Assembly: GCF_964340395.1 (NCBI RefSeq)
Contig: NC_135566.1
Coordinates: 10,364,001-10,428,000, forward strand
DNA from: Glandiceps talaboti
Lineage: Eukaryota > Hemichordata > Enteropneusta > Spengelidae
Direction of reading: 5' to 3'
DNA length: 64,000 bases
Shown piece after piece: positions 22,869 to 49,000 of this stretch. Every line of letters starts with the position of its first letter. Positions within the stretch are counted from its first letter, which is position 1. The notes under the pieces are model-generated. The model saw only the letters and a program-made list of their open reading frames with translations. It was not told the origin of the DNA and made no database searches. Made by a program: the position numbers and the translations under genes.

Positions 22869-24994
22869 ATGAGACCACGCGAGATTATCAAACTACTCCT
22901 GACGTCACTCGTGATCGTGGTATTTGCATCTTTCACTATACAACTGGTGTATACTTTACGGGGGAAAATTCGAAGTAAGTCAGAATATCTCACTCAACGA
23001 AACCAGCTTCTAAGGACCATAAAATACCTGAGAGTTAAGTGAGGAGCTAGGCATACTAAATGTAGTTATAGAGAGTTGAGGGCCCCTCAACTCTCTATGA
23101 TTTAGTATATCATTTATACCTGTAATAGTTGCGAGACTACTGAAAATTACCTGAATATAAGCTTACTATTGGAAATGGATTTCTGACTAACACCAGATCC
23201 AAAATATTATGGCTACATAATCATATACAGTTAATGTTTATATAATCGTGTTATTTAAAGTATATGTATTGCAGTCTAATTGCCTGATTCTATCTTGGGA
23301 GTCAGTCAAAGAATACATCCATGTATTGCTGTAATAACATTCAATTCAATCACATTTCCATTATTTTTTTTTAAATTTTCTCCAGATATTAGACACAGAA
23401 AATCGTTTGCACATTCGTCATCAGATATTACAACTTACATGTAAAAACGTATAACTTAAAACATTGCGGTAAAAATAGAAACAAACACTTTAAACAGTGC
23501 TACTCAGAATTAGTTACTGCTAATGGTAAGATTGATAAGCGCAAATCATGTTCTTCTAAGCCCCAGTGGATCAAGGCCCAAGGGTGAGTGATTTTCAAGA
23601 CGAGCAAGTCAAACGCAACTCGAAATGCCCTAATTTTCATTTCATTTCATTTCCATGTATTGATTTAAGGAAAATATGGTGGCCAACTCGCACTGTCGAT
23701 TGTCAGACAACGGGTGGTGGCAGCCGACACCGATGGATTTGATACTGCGCGCCGAGCTCCAAATATTGATGTGCAATTGCAACAGCAAAGTAATGAGCCG
23801 ATCAGAAATTTTGATGGTTTGATGAATGATGACGTCGAAGAAGGAACCATAAAACAGAAAAGCAGACATTACAAAGTACATGATGATAAAAACGAATATG
23901 GATTTAGGCCAGTTTTTGAAAACGACTTTCCGGGAGAACGTTTCTTGAAAAAAGCTCCAAATCTTGGCCTTAACGCACAGGAAGCGAGATTAGGATTAAG
24001 TGAAAGTAAACTTGTCAAAAACGAAAATCCCCTACGTCAAAATGTTGTACATACTAGCAAGAACGCTACTGAACGGGGGCTATTAGAGGATTACTATCGA
24101 CGAAGAGAACTGGCCAGACAACAAACACGAGAAGATGACAGTAAACAAGGCAAACACGTTCATTTGCGAAACGATCATTTGAGAAAAATGTGCGAACGTT
24201 TGAAGAATCATTCGACTGATAGCATTAATGCTTACAAGAAGATGTTCTTGGTAGATCATGGTAATAAATTCCTATATTGCATGACACCAAAAGTTGGCTG
24301 TACGAGTTGGAAGAAGGTTCTCCTCGTATTAAACGGTCAAGCAAGTTCTACTGAGGGTTTGTCGCACGACTTTGTACATCGTAATAACTTGTATGAAACG
24401 CTTCTTCGATCTCCAGACGATGAAATAAAACGCGTCTTTGGTTCTTACTATAAATTTATGTTTGTTAGGCATCCATTTGAAAGGATCCTCTCTGCTTACC
24501 GCGACAAATTTGAAAATCGTCGGAAAGGAGACGAGTTCTTCCGTGAGTATGGTAAAACAATCGTCACTCTTTACCGCGAAAATCTTTTATCGGAGGACAC
24601 AATTGAAGAGGGCCTCCCAAGCTTCAAGGAATTTTTGCAGTATTTGGTGGACAAACGATTTAATGGGGCGTACACGGACGAGCATTGGACACCATTAACT
24701 CGGCTGTGTCAACCCTGTCAAGTACACTACGATTTTATCGGCAAATATGAAACTATGTTGGAGGATGCACACTACGTGTTGAACAAAATTGGAAGTGCTA
24801 AGGAAGTGACATTTCCAAATATTGGGACGCATGTTACGAACAGCTCACATCCTTCAATGTTTGAGAAATATTACAGTGCAATTCCTCAAGATTTACTAAA
24901 AGAAGTGTACAAGATTTATGAGATGGATTTTGAAATATTTGGTTATTCATATCCATCGAAATTATTAAATCCTGCAACAATTTTAAACACATAA
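22869..24994 (+). CDS. Golgi carbohydrate sulfotransferase (CHST8-14 family)
   Basis: Transfers sulfate from PAPS to a hydroxyl of a glycan chain (chondroitin/dermatan or related) in the Golgi lumen. Two exons, 22869-22974 and 23670-24994, join in phase 1 at A|GTAAGT and TTTAAG|GA to give 476 residues. It is a type II membrane protein: a short basic N-terminus (MRPREIIK), one hydrophobic segment at about 7-28, then a stem and a C-terminal sulfotransferase domain. The 5'-phosphosulfate loop is MTPKVGCTSWKK (M240-K251) and the 3'-phosphate site is FVRHPFERILSAY (F300-Y312, with S310). The family hallmarks DEHWTP, LCQPCQVHYDFIGKYE and EDAHYVLNKIG follow. N-glycosylation sequons include NAT, NHS and NSS. 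The fit is best to the CHST11/12/13/14 branch; the exact acceptor cannot be read from sequence. The 3' UTR has AATAAA at 25208. Confidence 0.92.
23053..23108. repeat. Near-perfect palindrome in sulfotransferase intron
   Basis: 23068-23098 is a perfect inverted repeat: 15-base arms (ATAGAGAGTTGAGGG and its complement) around a single C. After a small asymmetric bulge, an outer 9-bp stem ATACTAAAT / ATTTAGTAT (23053-23061 and 23100-23108) extends it. Confidence 0.9.
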
Positions 24995-25207
24995 TACTAG
25001 TCAATGGCAGCAAGACGATGAACAGAAAACATAACATTCTAATATCTAGGATTTCACAACTGCCGAACGGAGTTTATTATAAGTAGGCCCATGTTATCAA
25101 GAACTGACTACATTTTCGAAACATACGCCAACTACAACTGCAGAGAACACTTCCTTTATATGTACATGATGTGTTTATTAATTTTAAAACTATCACGTGA
25201 CTATAAG

Positions 25208-25213
25208 AATAAA
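25208..25213 (+). terminator. Candidate polyadenylation signal AATAAA
   Basis: First AATAAA after the sulfotransferase stop codon, 214 bases downstream. A 3' UTR of about 230 bases would be normal. Confidence 0.5.
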
Positions 25214-25654
25214 GTACAAAGTCATTGGAATAATTTGTTTGTGATTGACATGCGAAACAGATGCGAAATATTGTCGTTCGCAATACATTTTGCTTTACAA
25301 TTTGCGATCATGTATGTAAAGTAGTATAGTACAGGAATTTTGTTTCTTTTGTACATTTAGTTTGTCCCTCCCATGATCATGGTGGATGGGGCGCGTATGT
25401 AGGACTTCAAAGCTTATAAACCTTGGGTAGTCAAATTGTTTCAACACGCGCTTCCTTTCCGGAGCGTGGAGTCCGACTGTAAGCTTACTTACTTTCTTTG
25501 TGTAGCGCCTGCAAATGCTGTTAGGAGTTCAGTTATTAACTTACAATAAGATTATCCCCGAGGATTATCCATGGTGTCGGATGTCGGGGATGGGTAAAAA
25601 AAGCACAGAGGGGCTGGGGTTACATACATTTGGTCGGATAAAGGTGAGACACTA

Positions 25655-26470
25655 TTAAATTTTGGCGATTCTATGGTTCGCCATCTTCAATTTCGCACCA
25701 AATATATTTCATGTACGAAACATGTCTACCCTGGGTACAAAACTGAGCAGATTGATCTATCTCAACTAGTTCATGGTGATGAAGATTATATTTTACTTCA
25801 TGTTGGAACAAATAATCTCCCGTCCGACACACCAACAAAAATTCAGCGAGAAATTATCATGCTGGTTGAAAAGCTTCGATCACTCAACAATCAAGCTGTA
25901 ATCATCATTTCAGGTTTACTCTTCCGTATGGATCAACCACAACTATAAAATAGCAAAGTCCAAAAGTCAAACGAACTACTTTCAAATTATGCAAAATCGG
26001 CCAAGCAGACACTTTTCATGTGCAATGTATGAAATCCACAACAAATGTGTGATTTTCTTGATGTTAAGGGCCTTCATCTAAATAGATTTGGTTACGAGAA
26101 ATTTGTAGCTCATATAGTTAGATTTATCGGACAATGTCAAAATTTTCGCATAATGCCACACTAAATCGTCGATAATTACAACAGACTCGTACGTACAGCC
26201 ATCCTTCCTTATTCAACAGTTCAACTAACGGATTAAATAATAATTCACTGGAACATCAACAGAATCAGAAATAAAATTCACGAGCTACGTGACATTTTAT
26301 CCAGGAACATTGCTAACACTATTATTGGCTTCAGCGAAACATGGCTCAGTCCTGATATTTCAGATCATATATTCGAATTACCCGGGTTCCAGGTGATACG
26401 TCGGGATAGAACAACGAAAATGGAGGTGGTATTGCTGTTATATAAATACGACACACGCAATACCCGGCGT
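25655..26470 (+). pseudogene. Decayed LINE: SGNH-esterase ORF1 and endonuclease start
   Basis: 25661-25948 encodes the start of an SGNH/GDSL esterase: block I GDSMVRH (Ser at 25670-25672) and block III LLHVGTNNLPSD. After a stop and frame change, 26050-26110 gives block V GLHLNRFGYEKFV with the catalytic His. From about 26243 a new frame reads WNINRIRNKIHELRDIL and then GFSETWLSPDISDH, the N-terminal part of an AP-type endonuclease. A frameshift follows near GGGIAV. An esterase-bearing ORF1 before an endonuclease is typical of CR1/L2-type non-LTR retrotransposons. No RT follows, and several stops show it is dead. Confidence 0.8.
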
Positions 26471-26564
26471 TTAGACTTACTAGTATTTCGGCCAAAAATA
26501 TATGCTTTTTTTTACACCATGCAACGTTTATGATGATAAGGATAGAAGGTTAACCCAGATGTGT

Positions 26565-26610
26565 TGGAGAGGGGTTGACCAACCGATGTGTGAGGGCGCC
26601 CCGTCACGGC
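26565..26610 (+). repeat. Short GC-rich dispersed repeat, copy 1
   Basis: GGGGTTGACC...CCGATGTGTGAGGGCGCCCCGTCA here matches 56937-56975 (second copy lacks CCAA and has TGG for CGG). Both are followed by GTGTA/CGTAT. The family is unnamed to me. Confidence 0.6.
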
Positions 26611-27791
26611 GTATCTCACAGACCACTAGCACTAGAACCTAAGCGATGGGTCTCGTACCGTAGGCTAGGCAGAGCCACCAGCGGGGAGAATCTCAGTAAC
26701 CGGTAAAGAGACTAACTAGAGCCCGTCGACTGTGCGCGGAAAATGTGAATTCGCGACTGGATATCCCGTTTTGAACATGTTACGAGCAGGTTAAAAACCT
26801 TACTCCAAGGGATGGCACGTCCACGTAGTAAGCCGAACTTGGATTGTTTATAAAACGGTCAACACTTTTGTTTCCTCTTTCATTCCATAAAAAATTACTA
26901 TTGTTACACGTTACTAGGTGATAATTAAGGACAAATGTAACGCTGGAACAGATGCTAATAGTATGACCATAAGTAGCAGTACTGCCCTGTAGTGAAATTT
27001 GGGAAAGGACAATTTTACATGTAAGGACAGAATGTTCACCCTTCCCCCCCTCCCCCTCCCCCATCGCTTGTACGTTCACAGAGTCCTCAATCAATAGCTT
27101 CGAGAAATCCGAATGATAAATAGCCAAAGGTATACGTTGACTCCTGCATCATGTGCATTAGTTTGGATACCAACGCGTGGTCTCAAAGAAAGATCTGAAT
27201 GAATCAACGAAGGATAGTACTTACACTGCACTGTGTTATTATAAAAGTGTCGATCGATAAGGCCTTGATCACCAACAGAGCGCGAGCGCGTATAAAAATT
27301 ATCGTCTGCTATCAACAGCGCCACGAACGGTGAATCGGGCAAGGTCACGAAGAAGGTAAAACCACTGTCGTGGCGAAGAGTGGGGGTGGCAGCATCGTGT
27401 TTAGGAGACAATCTCATGGTTGCACAATATTTGGATACTCTGTTCCTTGTGCCCAAAAATACATGTTTAAAATGCCGATAAACATCAAAAAGGGATGGTG
27501 TAATTTGGTCTCATCTTGTTTGCATAGAAAGTGTATCACTCTACCCCTCCCTCTAAAAATGTAACGTTATGGTGTGTACCAAAACATTGATGTAAACAAA
27601 GAGTGACGTCATGCAGATGAAGGCTTGATAGGCATTGTATGCAGATATCAGTCAGCTGGTCGTATAATATTGTTTATCAGTCAAAACCGGCTTTTTCCAG
27701 TGCGGTATATTCACGTCCTAGCATTTAGGTGTATAACTGATGACAAAATATTTTATCGACGTTTTTCTATTGCGAGTTGTTTGTTACAAGA

Positions 27792-40547
<12,756 letters not shown>

Positions 40548-40945
40548 AAAAAATATGAATTTTGACACTTACAGTGACAATATCTCAGACACGCTGACAA
40601 GTAAAACAATACTTCAAGCATAGACATTGGAGAGAATTTAGATAGAATGTATCACTGTTCTCAAAAAAAATATCTAGATTTGTAATTTTATGCTTGTCAA
40701 ACTTGTCAAGACTTTTATTTTTTAATGCCATAAATTGGTGAGAAAGTTTCCGATGACGTACTAGATAACAGATCATGACAGAAATGTTCTCATTTTGTAA
40801 TTCATCAATACTATCAAGTCTTGTAATGTCTAGACATTGTTTTCAGGAGTCAGTCTGTGGTGAATTTACAGATATCAATCGCATCAACAATTACATGTAA
40901 AAGACTAAGGAACGTCCAGCAGATTTCATCGGATGTTGCTCAAAT

Positions 40946-40982
<37 letters not shown>

Positions 40983-41584
40983 TTACATTGATACTTTTAT
41001 TATTAGTAAGTTACTCAGTTTCAAACAAAACAATATTATCCTTTATCTACAATAAGGGAGTTTTGTTTGAGGGGGTGGGGGTGGGGGCATCAGCTTATTT
41101 TCTGGATACTTTTACCAAATACTTGAAAATTGTTCCTATTGACACTAGTGCTACTATGCAGCATTATTGGAACATGGTCAAACTTTTCTATTTTGTTCAC
41201 CGTCTTCAAACAATTATAACTGTCATGAGATGGTACCACATTTGATGTGTTATAAAACCTAGGTTGAAACATACCTAGCAAGATATGGATGCTCTGAAAC
41301 ATGGCGAGTCTGAGTCGGCTTTCATTCTGTTCTGCTGTATTTACTATACACACGCCTGATTTCATATCAAACACTGGTTGTAAGGTGAAGAAGGAGGAGA
41401 ATATTTTATTTGGAAGAAATATAACAATTTATAAGTACTTTCAAGTCAATAATCTGTACAATGCAGATATCGCTTTTGTAACTGAACGTGTTCATGTTCA
41501 TAGAATTAAAGAGTAGAAGATATGTAAAAACAGAGGTTGTAATAACTTTCGTAGCTGAAAGTGGTGTTGTTGGTGTTGTTCATA

Positions 41585-41590
41585 AATAAA
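41585..41590 (+). terminator. Candidate polyadenylation signal AATAAA
   Basis: AATAAA about 1 kb past the DMGDH stop. It is one plausible 3' end, but the distance makes it uncertain. Confidence 0.3.
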
Positions 41591-41704
41591 GTACTGAATG
41601 ATATGTATATCATGTAAAATAGCACTTGTCAATTCTCTCGGGTAAAATATGATGTACATCCTGTGTTTCTATGGCTTTTGTTTCCTATGTAGAAATTTGA
41701 ATAC

Positions 41705-41953
41705 TAGTACTATAATAATAATAACAATAAAATAATAATGTTCTTTTTTATATAGCGCTTTCCCCAATTTGCGCTCAAAGCACTTTACATTACTACCCCT
41801 GGCACAGATCTATAGCGGCACAACAGCCCTTTACGTCCTCAACTCCCTGGGGAGCATACAATCCATTGCAGCCTTTATAAGCGCATTAGGGTTAAAGCAT
41901 TCACATTGCAACCTCTATCCTACCAGGTCCCCAATTATACAGCTGGGTTGACT
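41705..41953 (-). mobile_element. SINE copy 2, 5' truncated
   Basis: Starts on the plus strand with an AATAATAATAACAATAAAAT tail and TTTTTATATAGCGCTTTCCC, and ends at CCCAATTATACAGCTGGGTT. It matches the body and tail of the copy at 330-680 in reverse and lacks the Pol III head. Confidence 0.8.
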
Positions 41954-43079
41954 GAATACCTTATAATGACAACAGAAACAACAATTTGTACACTGGCTGA
42001 TAGCGTGGCACGAATGTCTGTATCTTGCAGACTATAAATACTAGTACATGTACTTGAATACCGTATCATTACAACAGAAACAACAGAAGTCTGACAAACT
42101 ATCAGAGCAAAGACTATGTAAATACTGAACAGATAAATACAGGTAAGTATGTAAATGTATAATAGATAAGTTTGACAAACTACATCAGTGCAATAATTGA
42201 TGAACAGCAAAGATAAATGTCTTGAAACTTTCTCAAAGCAAGTAATTGTGGCTCATAATGTGTAACACTATGTTTACTCCCATGGGGTCAAATGGAGACA
42301 ACAATACATTGTCAAGAGTAGAATAATATCACAGAACCCCATGACATGTCAGTGCAAGTGTGGCATACTCAGGGTATTTGTACGAGTGCTTACAGTGTTT
42401 TCTGCGACCATACTTTCATAAGTGTAGCAAGTGAAAGTACAGCAGAGAACACTGCAAGTATGAGAAAACTACCCCCCCCCCCCCCCCCAGTACCCCAACA
42501 CTGGCACTCATGTGCCATCGCGTTCTGTTATTATTACATATGTTTATCTGAAATGGCAAATTTCCATAAAAATCATACAACGATCATGTGCTTTCATGTG
42601 TAGTGAACGACCGTGTTGTCATTTGCATATCATGTGTATGCAGGTATGCAATAACGTTAATGTTTCCAGTGCAAGTAATCTCTGGCATATATGTAATAAT
42701 ACATTGTCACTACCAACAAGATGTTGTAGTTGTTAAGGGGCAATAAATAACTTAATAACTGTTATGGGGTTAACAGTACTTCACCTGCCAAAGGGTAATA
42801 ATACATTTAACTGCCATGGGGCAACAGTATGTTTAGTTTCCAAGGGCTAACAAGTTCCTGTAAATGGGATGAGGGTAATATTATATTTATCTGCATGGGG
42901 TCAATAACTATTAATAACCGACAATGGGGCAATAAATAGATTAATAACTGTTACAGGGTCAACAATGTCTATAAATGGCTAGTGGTCAAGAAATGTCATA
43001 GTTGACTTAACATCAAGTGATTTGGGATTAACCATTAACACGTGGTCATGGCCATAATTGACTTTATTCACCACTGTTG

Positions 43080-46000
43080 TTACTTGTCAGGGCAAAGGTC
43101 ACTATCTAAATACGAGACTTCATTTGCATAATTCAAAAGTCCAACATCAAACTGGCCATCTGAGTGCACAGCAGCTTCTGGGCCTTTCATAGCTTTTAAC
43201 TTGATGAAAGTTGTAATAACATCTTCATCTGCGTAGGGTAGGAGTATCTTCCAGTCCCATGCAACTACAGCTAGTGGCTGAAAAAAATATGGAAAAAAAA
43301 CATGAATTAAAGAGGCCACATGGATGAGTATTTATTTTAAATTTTTAATTTACAAAACATCGCTTCCTACTTGAAAAATCAATATGAAGCAACATATGCC
43401 AAGTCCTTGTTTGTAGTTCAATGAATTGCAAAAGTATAATAAATGTGTAAAAATGTTTGTTACTGTTTGTACAATTACAAACAGTTTTACACATTTTTTG
43501 GCTTTTTGTGACTCAAAACATGTTTGCTGTATGTCAGTTTTTACTATCGATGGTCACAGGAGTATAAACACATAAATTAATACAATTGGGAACTTGCAAA
43601 CCCGCCATGTTGAATGTTGCATCGTGGGAAATGTGATAATAAATACTGACCAATTAGCATTGTAAACAATGTTGATACATTGTTTGTAACCACAAATAAT
43701 CAATTCATAGTCACCCTGACCATTGTGGGAGGTTACTTTTATCAGTAGCTCCAGATTAGGTATTACGATAACTACAGATAATCCCATAGTACTTTGCATC
43801 TGAGCATGCTCAGTCTGGATTGCAAGTTCCCTATTATCTGTAACACTGTGACAAATTTTAAAACCTTACCAAATCTTTTGTGAGGTGTGGAAACGGAGTA
43901 ATGATATGTTTTCGTATGCAGCCATTCACAATGTTACGCAATGTATCGACTTCGCTAGGATTAGTACAGGGATGATAGAGTGCTACTATGCTGCCATGCT
44001 GAAAATAAAAGGTAAAGACTTATTAAGATTAACATTTTGGTGACAGTGTAAAGTCTTTTAAGATGGATGAAGTCTTTAAGATGGATGTGTATATATATAG
44101 TTATGTGAGTGGGTTGATAGAGGTATACACAGGAGACAGATGGTCACTATTTGAATGAGAAAAACAGTTGTCTGGCAGAACTATGGAAAAAGTTGGTCCT
44201 GAACCATGGAGTGATTCCATCCACCCGGGGGGGCAACTCCCATAGATAGCAATACGGGGATGTGTGAAAGGGCCGTTTTTCATGTTGGTTGGTATCAGAA
44301 AGGGTATACTTTTCATGAGGTGGTGGTATGAGAAAGAGGTGAATCAAAACTGCCGTTAATTAACAGAGACTATGCAGTCAACACTGGAATCGTTTCAACC
44401 TGTTGTATCTACCTTCAAAACTTCCGTACTCTCGTCACTCATGCCACACTCGATCTAGGGCTAACTTCCCCTGGGAGCGCTGGCTTTTAGTGACTTTAAT
44501 AGACTAGTTAAAATGCAACTTGGTATCAGAAAGGGTATACTTTTTGCATAAAATTGGTATCACAACACGTTAGGTTTCAATGTTTGTGAGGAGCCTCCCT
44601 GTAATGGTACCCATAGACTTACCCCCGGGTCCATCCATCAGACTGATAAGAGAATGTATTAGAAGTGACAATCTGGGATTAAAACCCAGACCTTGAATGT
44701 CAATATACAATACACAATTTTGAAATATTATGATTTTCTTCATAGAAATATGACAGTTCTATTTACCTCCAAGTTATGTACCCATCTCTGAGGTGGTAGG
44801 TATTCGTACTCTCCAAACTTGGCCCACAGAGGGCGATGTGGTCCATTGGTAGGTATAGTTTCATTGTAGACGATACTTTCATCCATGCATACATGTTGAG
44901 GCTATAATAAATCATACACACTATCATATAAATTATCATCCATTGATTTTTGACAGCGATGCCAATAGGGTGACCTTTTTTTAATGTTTGATTTTTAAAA
45001 ATTGTCATGTTTTGTACTATGTTTTATGTGATGCTGGGGCATCCCATCACTTTAAAGGGGCACATTAGCTGAGTTTATACGTATTTGGGCATAGATTTTG
45101 CTGTATATTTAAAAGGTACTCGAAGTATGTACCTACTGAAGCACACTTAACCATCACTTGCAATTGACTGAACTCAAACGTGGCAAGATATATATCTCAT
45201 GAATGGTCTGATGACATAATTTATCATACATATCAAAATATGTTCAGGAAATCCGTACTCCCTCCATGCTACATAATCAGCTGATCTAACCATGCCAGAA
45301 GACAATTGTACCAGTAAATTGTAAAAATATTGAAATAAAAAGGGTCGCCTTTATATATCATAAATGTACAATGCATATAGTTGAGATCAAATATCAACAG
45401 AAATTTAACAAAATTATTAATTAGGTCTGTAACTAATTACAAAATTAACGATGTCTATTTCATCATTTGGCGATAAATGTCGGTTATCAACAGGAAGTAC
45501 AGCACTGCTGTGTTAATTCATCTATCAGTAATTTCATATGTGGAGGGTAACAATGGTTGATTTATTTATTTCCAAAATACACAAATTACGCTACTTAAAT
45601 ATCATAATTACAGCAAGCTCCATTCTACAGGGCAAACATATTAAAATCCCTACTGTGGTAAACCTGATGTACTGTGAAATTCATTGCATAAATTGTACAC
45701 ACTGTAAGATATCCTTATTTAAGCCTATGATGTCCACAAAATGTGAGGTGATAGTGGTTTTTTTTTAATGTGCATAATTATGCACCCATGCTCTCTAAAT
45801 ACCAAATGATTGTAATATATATTATAGCAAGGGTAAATTAAAATAAGGGTTTGCATGTGTAGGGGATATATAACTTGTAAGGCAAAGAGTAATAACTATC
45901 TCACGCTGTGTGAAATAGGACCAGCATTTTTTATCACTGATATTTTAATCTCCATCAATTCATTCAGCATAACTGAGTGACATATTAAAAGGAAATAGAA

Positions 46001-49000
46001 AAAAAATGAGTACTCCACTTGTTTTGCTTCACAGCATAATAAAGTCCCTGTATGTGATACACGGGTCACTTTTTATCACAGAGATCACAGATACGTCATG
46101 TATCATTCCTATCAATCATACAGACATCCATTGTTTATAAATGTGTAGATGTACCTTGCTTACAAAAAAATTCAATCTTGGATTTTAAATAAATCGTTTA
46201 TACTATAGGCCAAATCAATTTTCAGAATAACACAGAACATGTGTAAATCACCTGACATCTCCCAACAACAAACACACAATTTGTTGTTCATAATCCTTCA
46301 TCCTTCCCATTTGGTAGTTTCTTCTCAGTACATATACTTTCTCATGAGACTCAATCTCCTGGGATCTTTGCCTGATATTAAACACTAGAGGCTTCACACA
46401 TATACATACTCCTGTCTTGGCAACATTTTCGTGAAAAACTAAGCTGCCGTCACGGTGGTCAATTTATCTAGTATAGATTTCTCCTTTATTGTTTACCCCA
46501 ATATATACCAGAACGGAAGAACTCTTACTCAACAATAAAGAATTGAACTTATATCAAGATTTGAAACAAGGGAAAGAACTACTCTGTTTATTTATAGGAG
46601 ATAGTACGAAACATTACAATGAGTCTATACGTAAACAAATAGATAAACTTATCAAACAGTACCTTATTGATGCAAATGAAAATAGAAAAGATTTTAATAT
46701 AGAATAGTTTAGAGGTTAGATCTTTTGACGTAATTTCTTTTCTCACTCTTCTTACCTTCCTTTGGTTTGTTTGTTTTTTGTTTGTTTGTTTGTTTGTTTG
46801 TTTGTTTGTTTGTTTGTTTGTGTGTGTATGTGATCATACTAATAATATCTTCTCTCTAATTTTTTAGTAGTGTATGTATTTTAAATTTCTGTTAGTGCTG
46901 CTCCTAACATGCTTAGTGAGCGCCTGATACAAAAGGGATGCGATAAATAAATATATGTCAGTATTGATGCTGAATTCAACACATAATTATGTTTTAAGAC
47001 TACGATGAGTAGGGATAGCCTAGAATCCAGGTGATTGGGGATTTTGAATTTTGCTTTACCCATCTCTAGATACCATAGAGATAGGGAAAGCAAAGTTCAA
47101 AATCCCCCAATTGCCTGGATTCTAGGCTAGAGCAGGAATCCAACTTACCAGCAATTTAGGCGATTCTATAGGTTCTGGAGTCCATTGAATATTGTCATAC
47201 TAGATCAATAAAAAAAAGATAAAAACTTTCAATAATGATAAACAGTAATCATGAGTTGTTGTTTGTGTTTGAAATGTCAGAAAGGGTAAAGATGTAATAT
47301 ATTCATATATATTTATAAATTATTGTTTTTCTTTACCTTTCTATCAATATTGCAAGAATTTTTAGGCAATAATTTTCATCTGATTTTATATAATACATTT
47401 TTGCATTTTTTGTCATTTTTCTTTAACTTTACCCATTGCTGTTTATGAAAATAGAAGCAAAGGCTGTCAGTTATTGTATAAAGATGGAGTGAAAAACAAT
47501 GCTACAGTTATTGCAGCAAAATTCAAGTCACACTATTTACTCCCCCCAATAAAACAATGTTAAGAAAAACTAGTAAATAACTGTGGCCCTTAGGTAGATT
47601 TGACCCAGTTACTGCCATCAAATAAAACAAAAGTAACATATGCTAGTAAAATAACTGTGGCCCTAAGGTAGATTTCACCTATACTAATTATCCTTCATAA
47701 AATTCCTGGTTGCCATCTGTTTATTTCTGATGATTGCCATGAACAAAATGATTTGTACACGCCTTTATTATAATATCTGACTTCAGTGCCAGGTTGTAGT
47801 TGAATTTGGTTCATGTAGTGATGCATGTCAGATCTATTATGGGGGACAGCTGACAGACATATGATGAAGTCTGACAGGATGTAGTAAACCCATTGGGACT
47901 AAAGAAATGGAAAGTCAGATAAATACTGGTTTATTCTAACAGAGTGATAATGGACAAATGATTGCATAAAACTATCAAATGACACTTGATATACAATATA
48001 TTGCTGAATTGTGTTCATCATTTGGACGATACAGTTCCTAATTCTCAATCGATGACATTTTATTTTACACTAGAGTGTCAAATACAGCAAGAAGGTTGAC
48101 TTATTCTCAGTACCTGTGATAGCATTTTATTTTTATACTAGAGTGTCAAAATACACAAGAAGGTTGACTTATTCTCAGTACCTGTAATAGCATTTTACCT
48201 CATGCTGAGGGTCAAAATAGAACAAGAAGGTTGACTTATTCTCAGTACCTGTAATAGCATTTTACCTCATGCTAGAGGGTCAAAATAGAACAAGGTTTAC
48301 TTAATATTCTCAGTACCTGTAATAGCATTTTACCTCACACTAGAGGGTCAAATTAGAACAAGAAGGTTGACTTATTCTCAGTACCTGTAATAGCATTTTA
48401 CCTCACACTAGAGGGTCAAATTAGAACAAGAAGGTTGACTTATTCTCAGTACCTGTAATAGCATTTTACCTCACACTAGAGGGTCAAAATAGAACAAGAA
48501 GGTTGACTTATTCTCAGTACCTGTAATAGCATTTTACCTCACACTAGAGGGTCAAATTAGAACAAGAAGGTTGACTTATTCTCAGTACCTGTAGTAACAT
48601 TTTACCTCATACTAGAGGGTCAAAATAGAACAAGAAGGTTGACTTATTCTCAGAACCTGTAATAGCATTTTACCTCACACTAGAGGGTCAAATTAGAACA
48701 AGAAGGTTGACTTATTCTGAGTACCTGTAATAACATTTTACCTCATGCTAGAGGGTCAAAATAGAACAAGAAGGTTCAATGACTTATCGTCATGCAATGC
48801 ATGTGTATAATATATCATGCGAAGTGGAAGCCATATAAATGTCAATTAAAAATCCAAATGATAGTTAGTATACCGTCATGGTGCAGGTCATGAAATTCTA
48901 TTTCAGGTTTTCTGAAAATTTGGAGGATTGCTTCTAGGTCTCCATGTTGAATATATCATCATGATTTTGTCACGAGTCGTGACGTAGCTTGGATTTCATA

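Larger units (their letters stand above)
24995..27791. other. Intergenic region between sulfotransferase and DMGDH
   Basis: Contains the sulfotransferase 3' UTR, a decayed LINE (25655-26470), a short repeat shared with 56937-56975 (at 26565-26610), and a relatively CpG-rich stretch (27100-27790) just before the DMGDH start codon that may be its promoter. A minus-strand open frame at 27091-27456 is not recognisable as a protein family. Confidence 0.5.
40548..43079. other. Convergent intergenic region DMGDH / TP53I13-like
   Basis: Holds both 3' UTRs, a CA run (40949-40981), a SINE copy (41705-41953), a C-tract (42473-42488) and a degenerate region (42730-43000) in which GGGGTCAA/ATAAATA-type phrases recur without a clear period. 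No gene seen. Confidence 0.6.

Noticed and set aside
27091-27456. 121-codon minus-strand frame upstream of DMGDH.
   Set aside because: It overlaps the probable promoter. No motif, no supported splice partner and no recognisable family, so I did not call a divergent gene.
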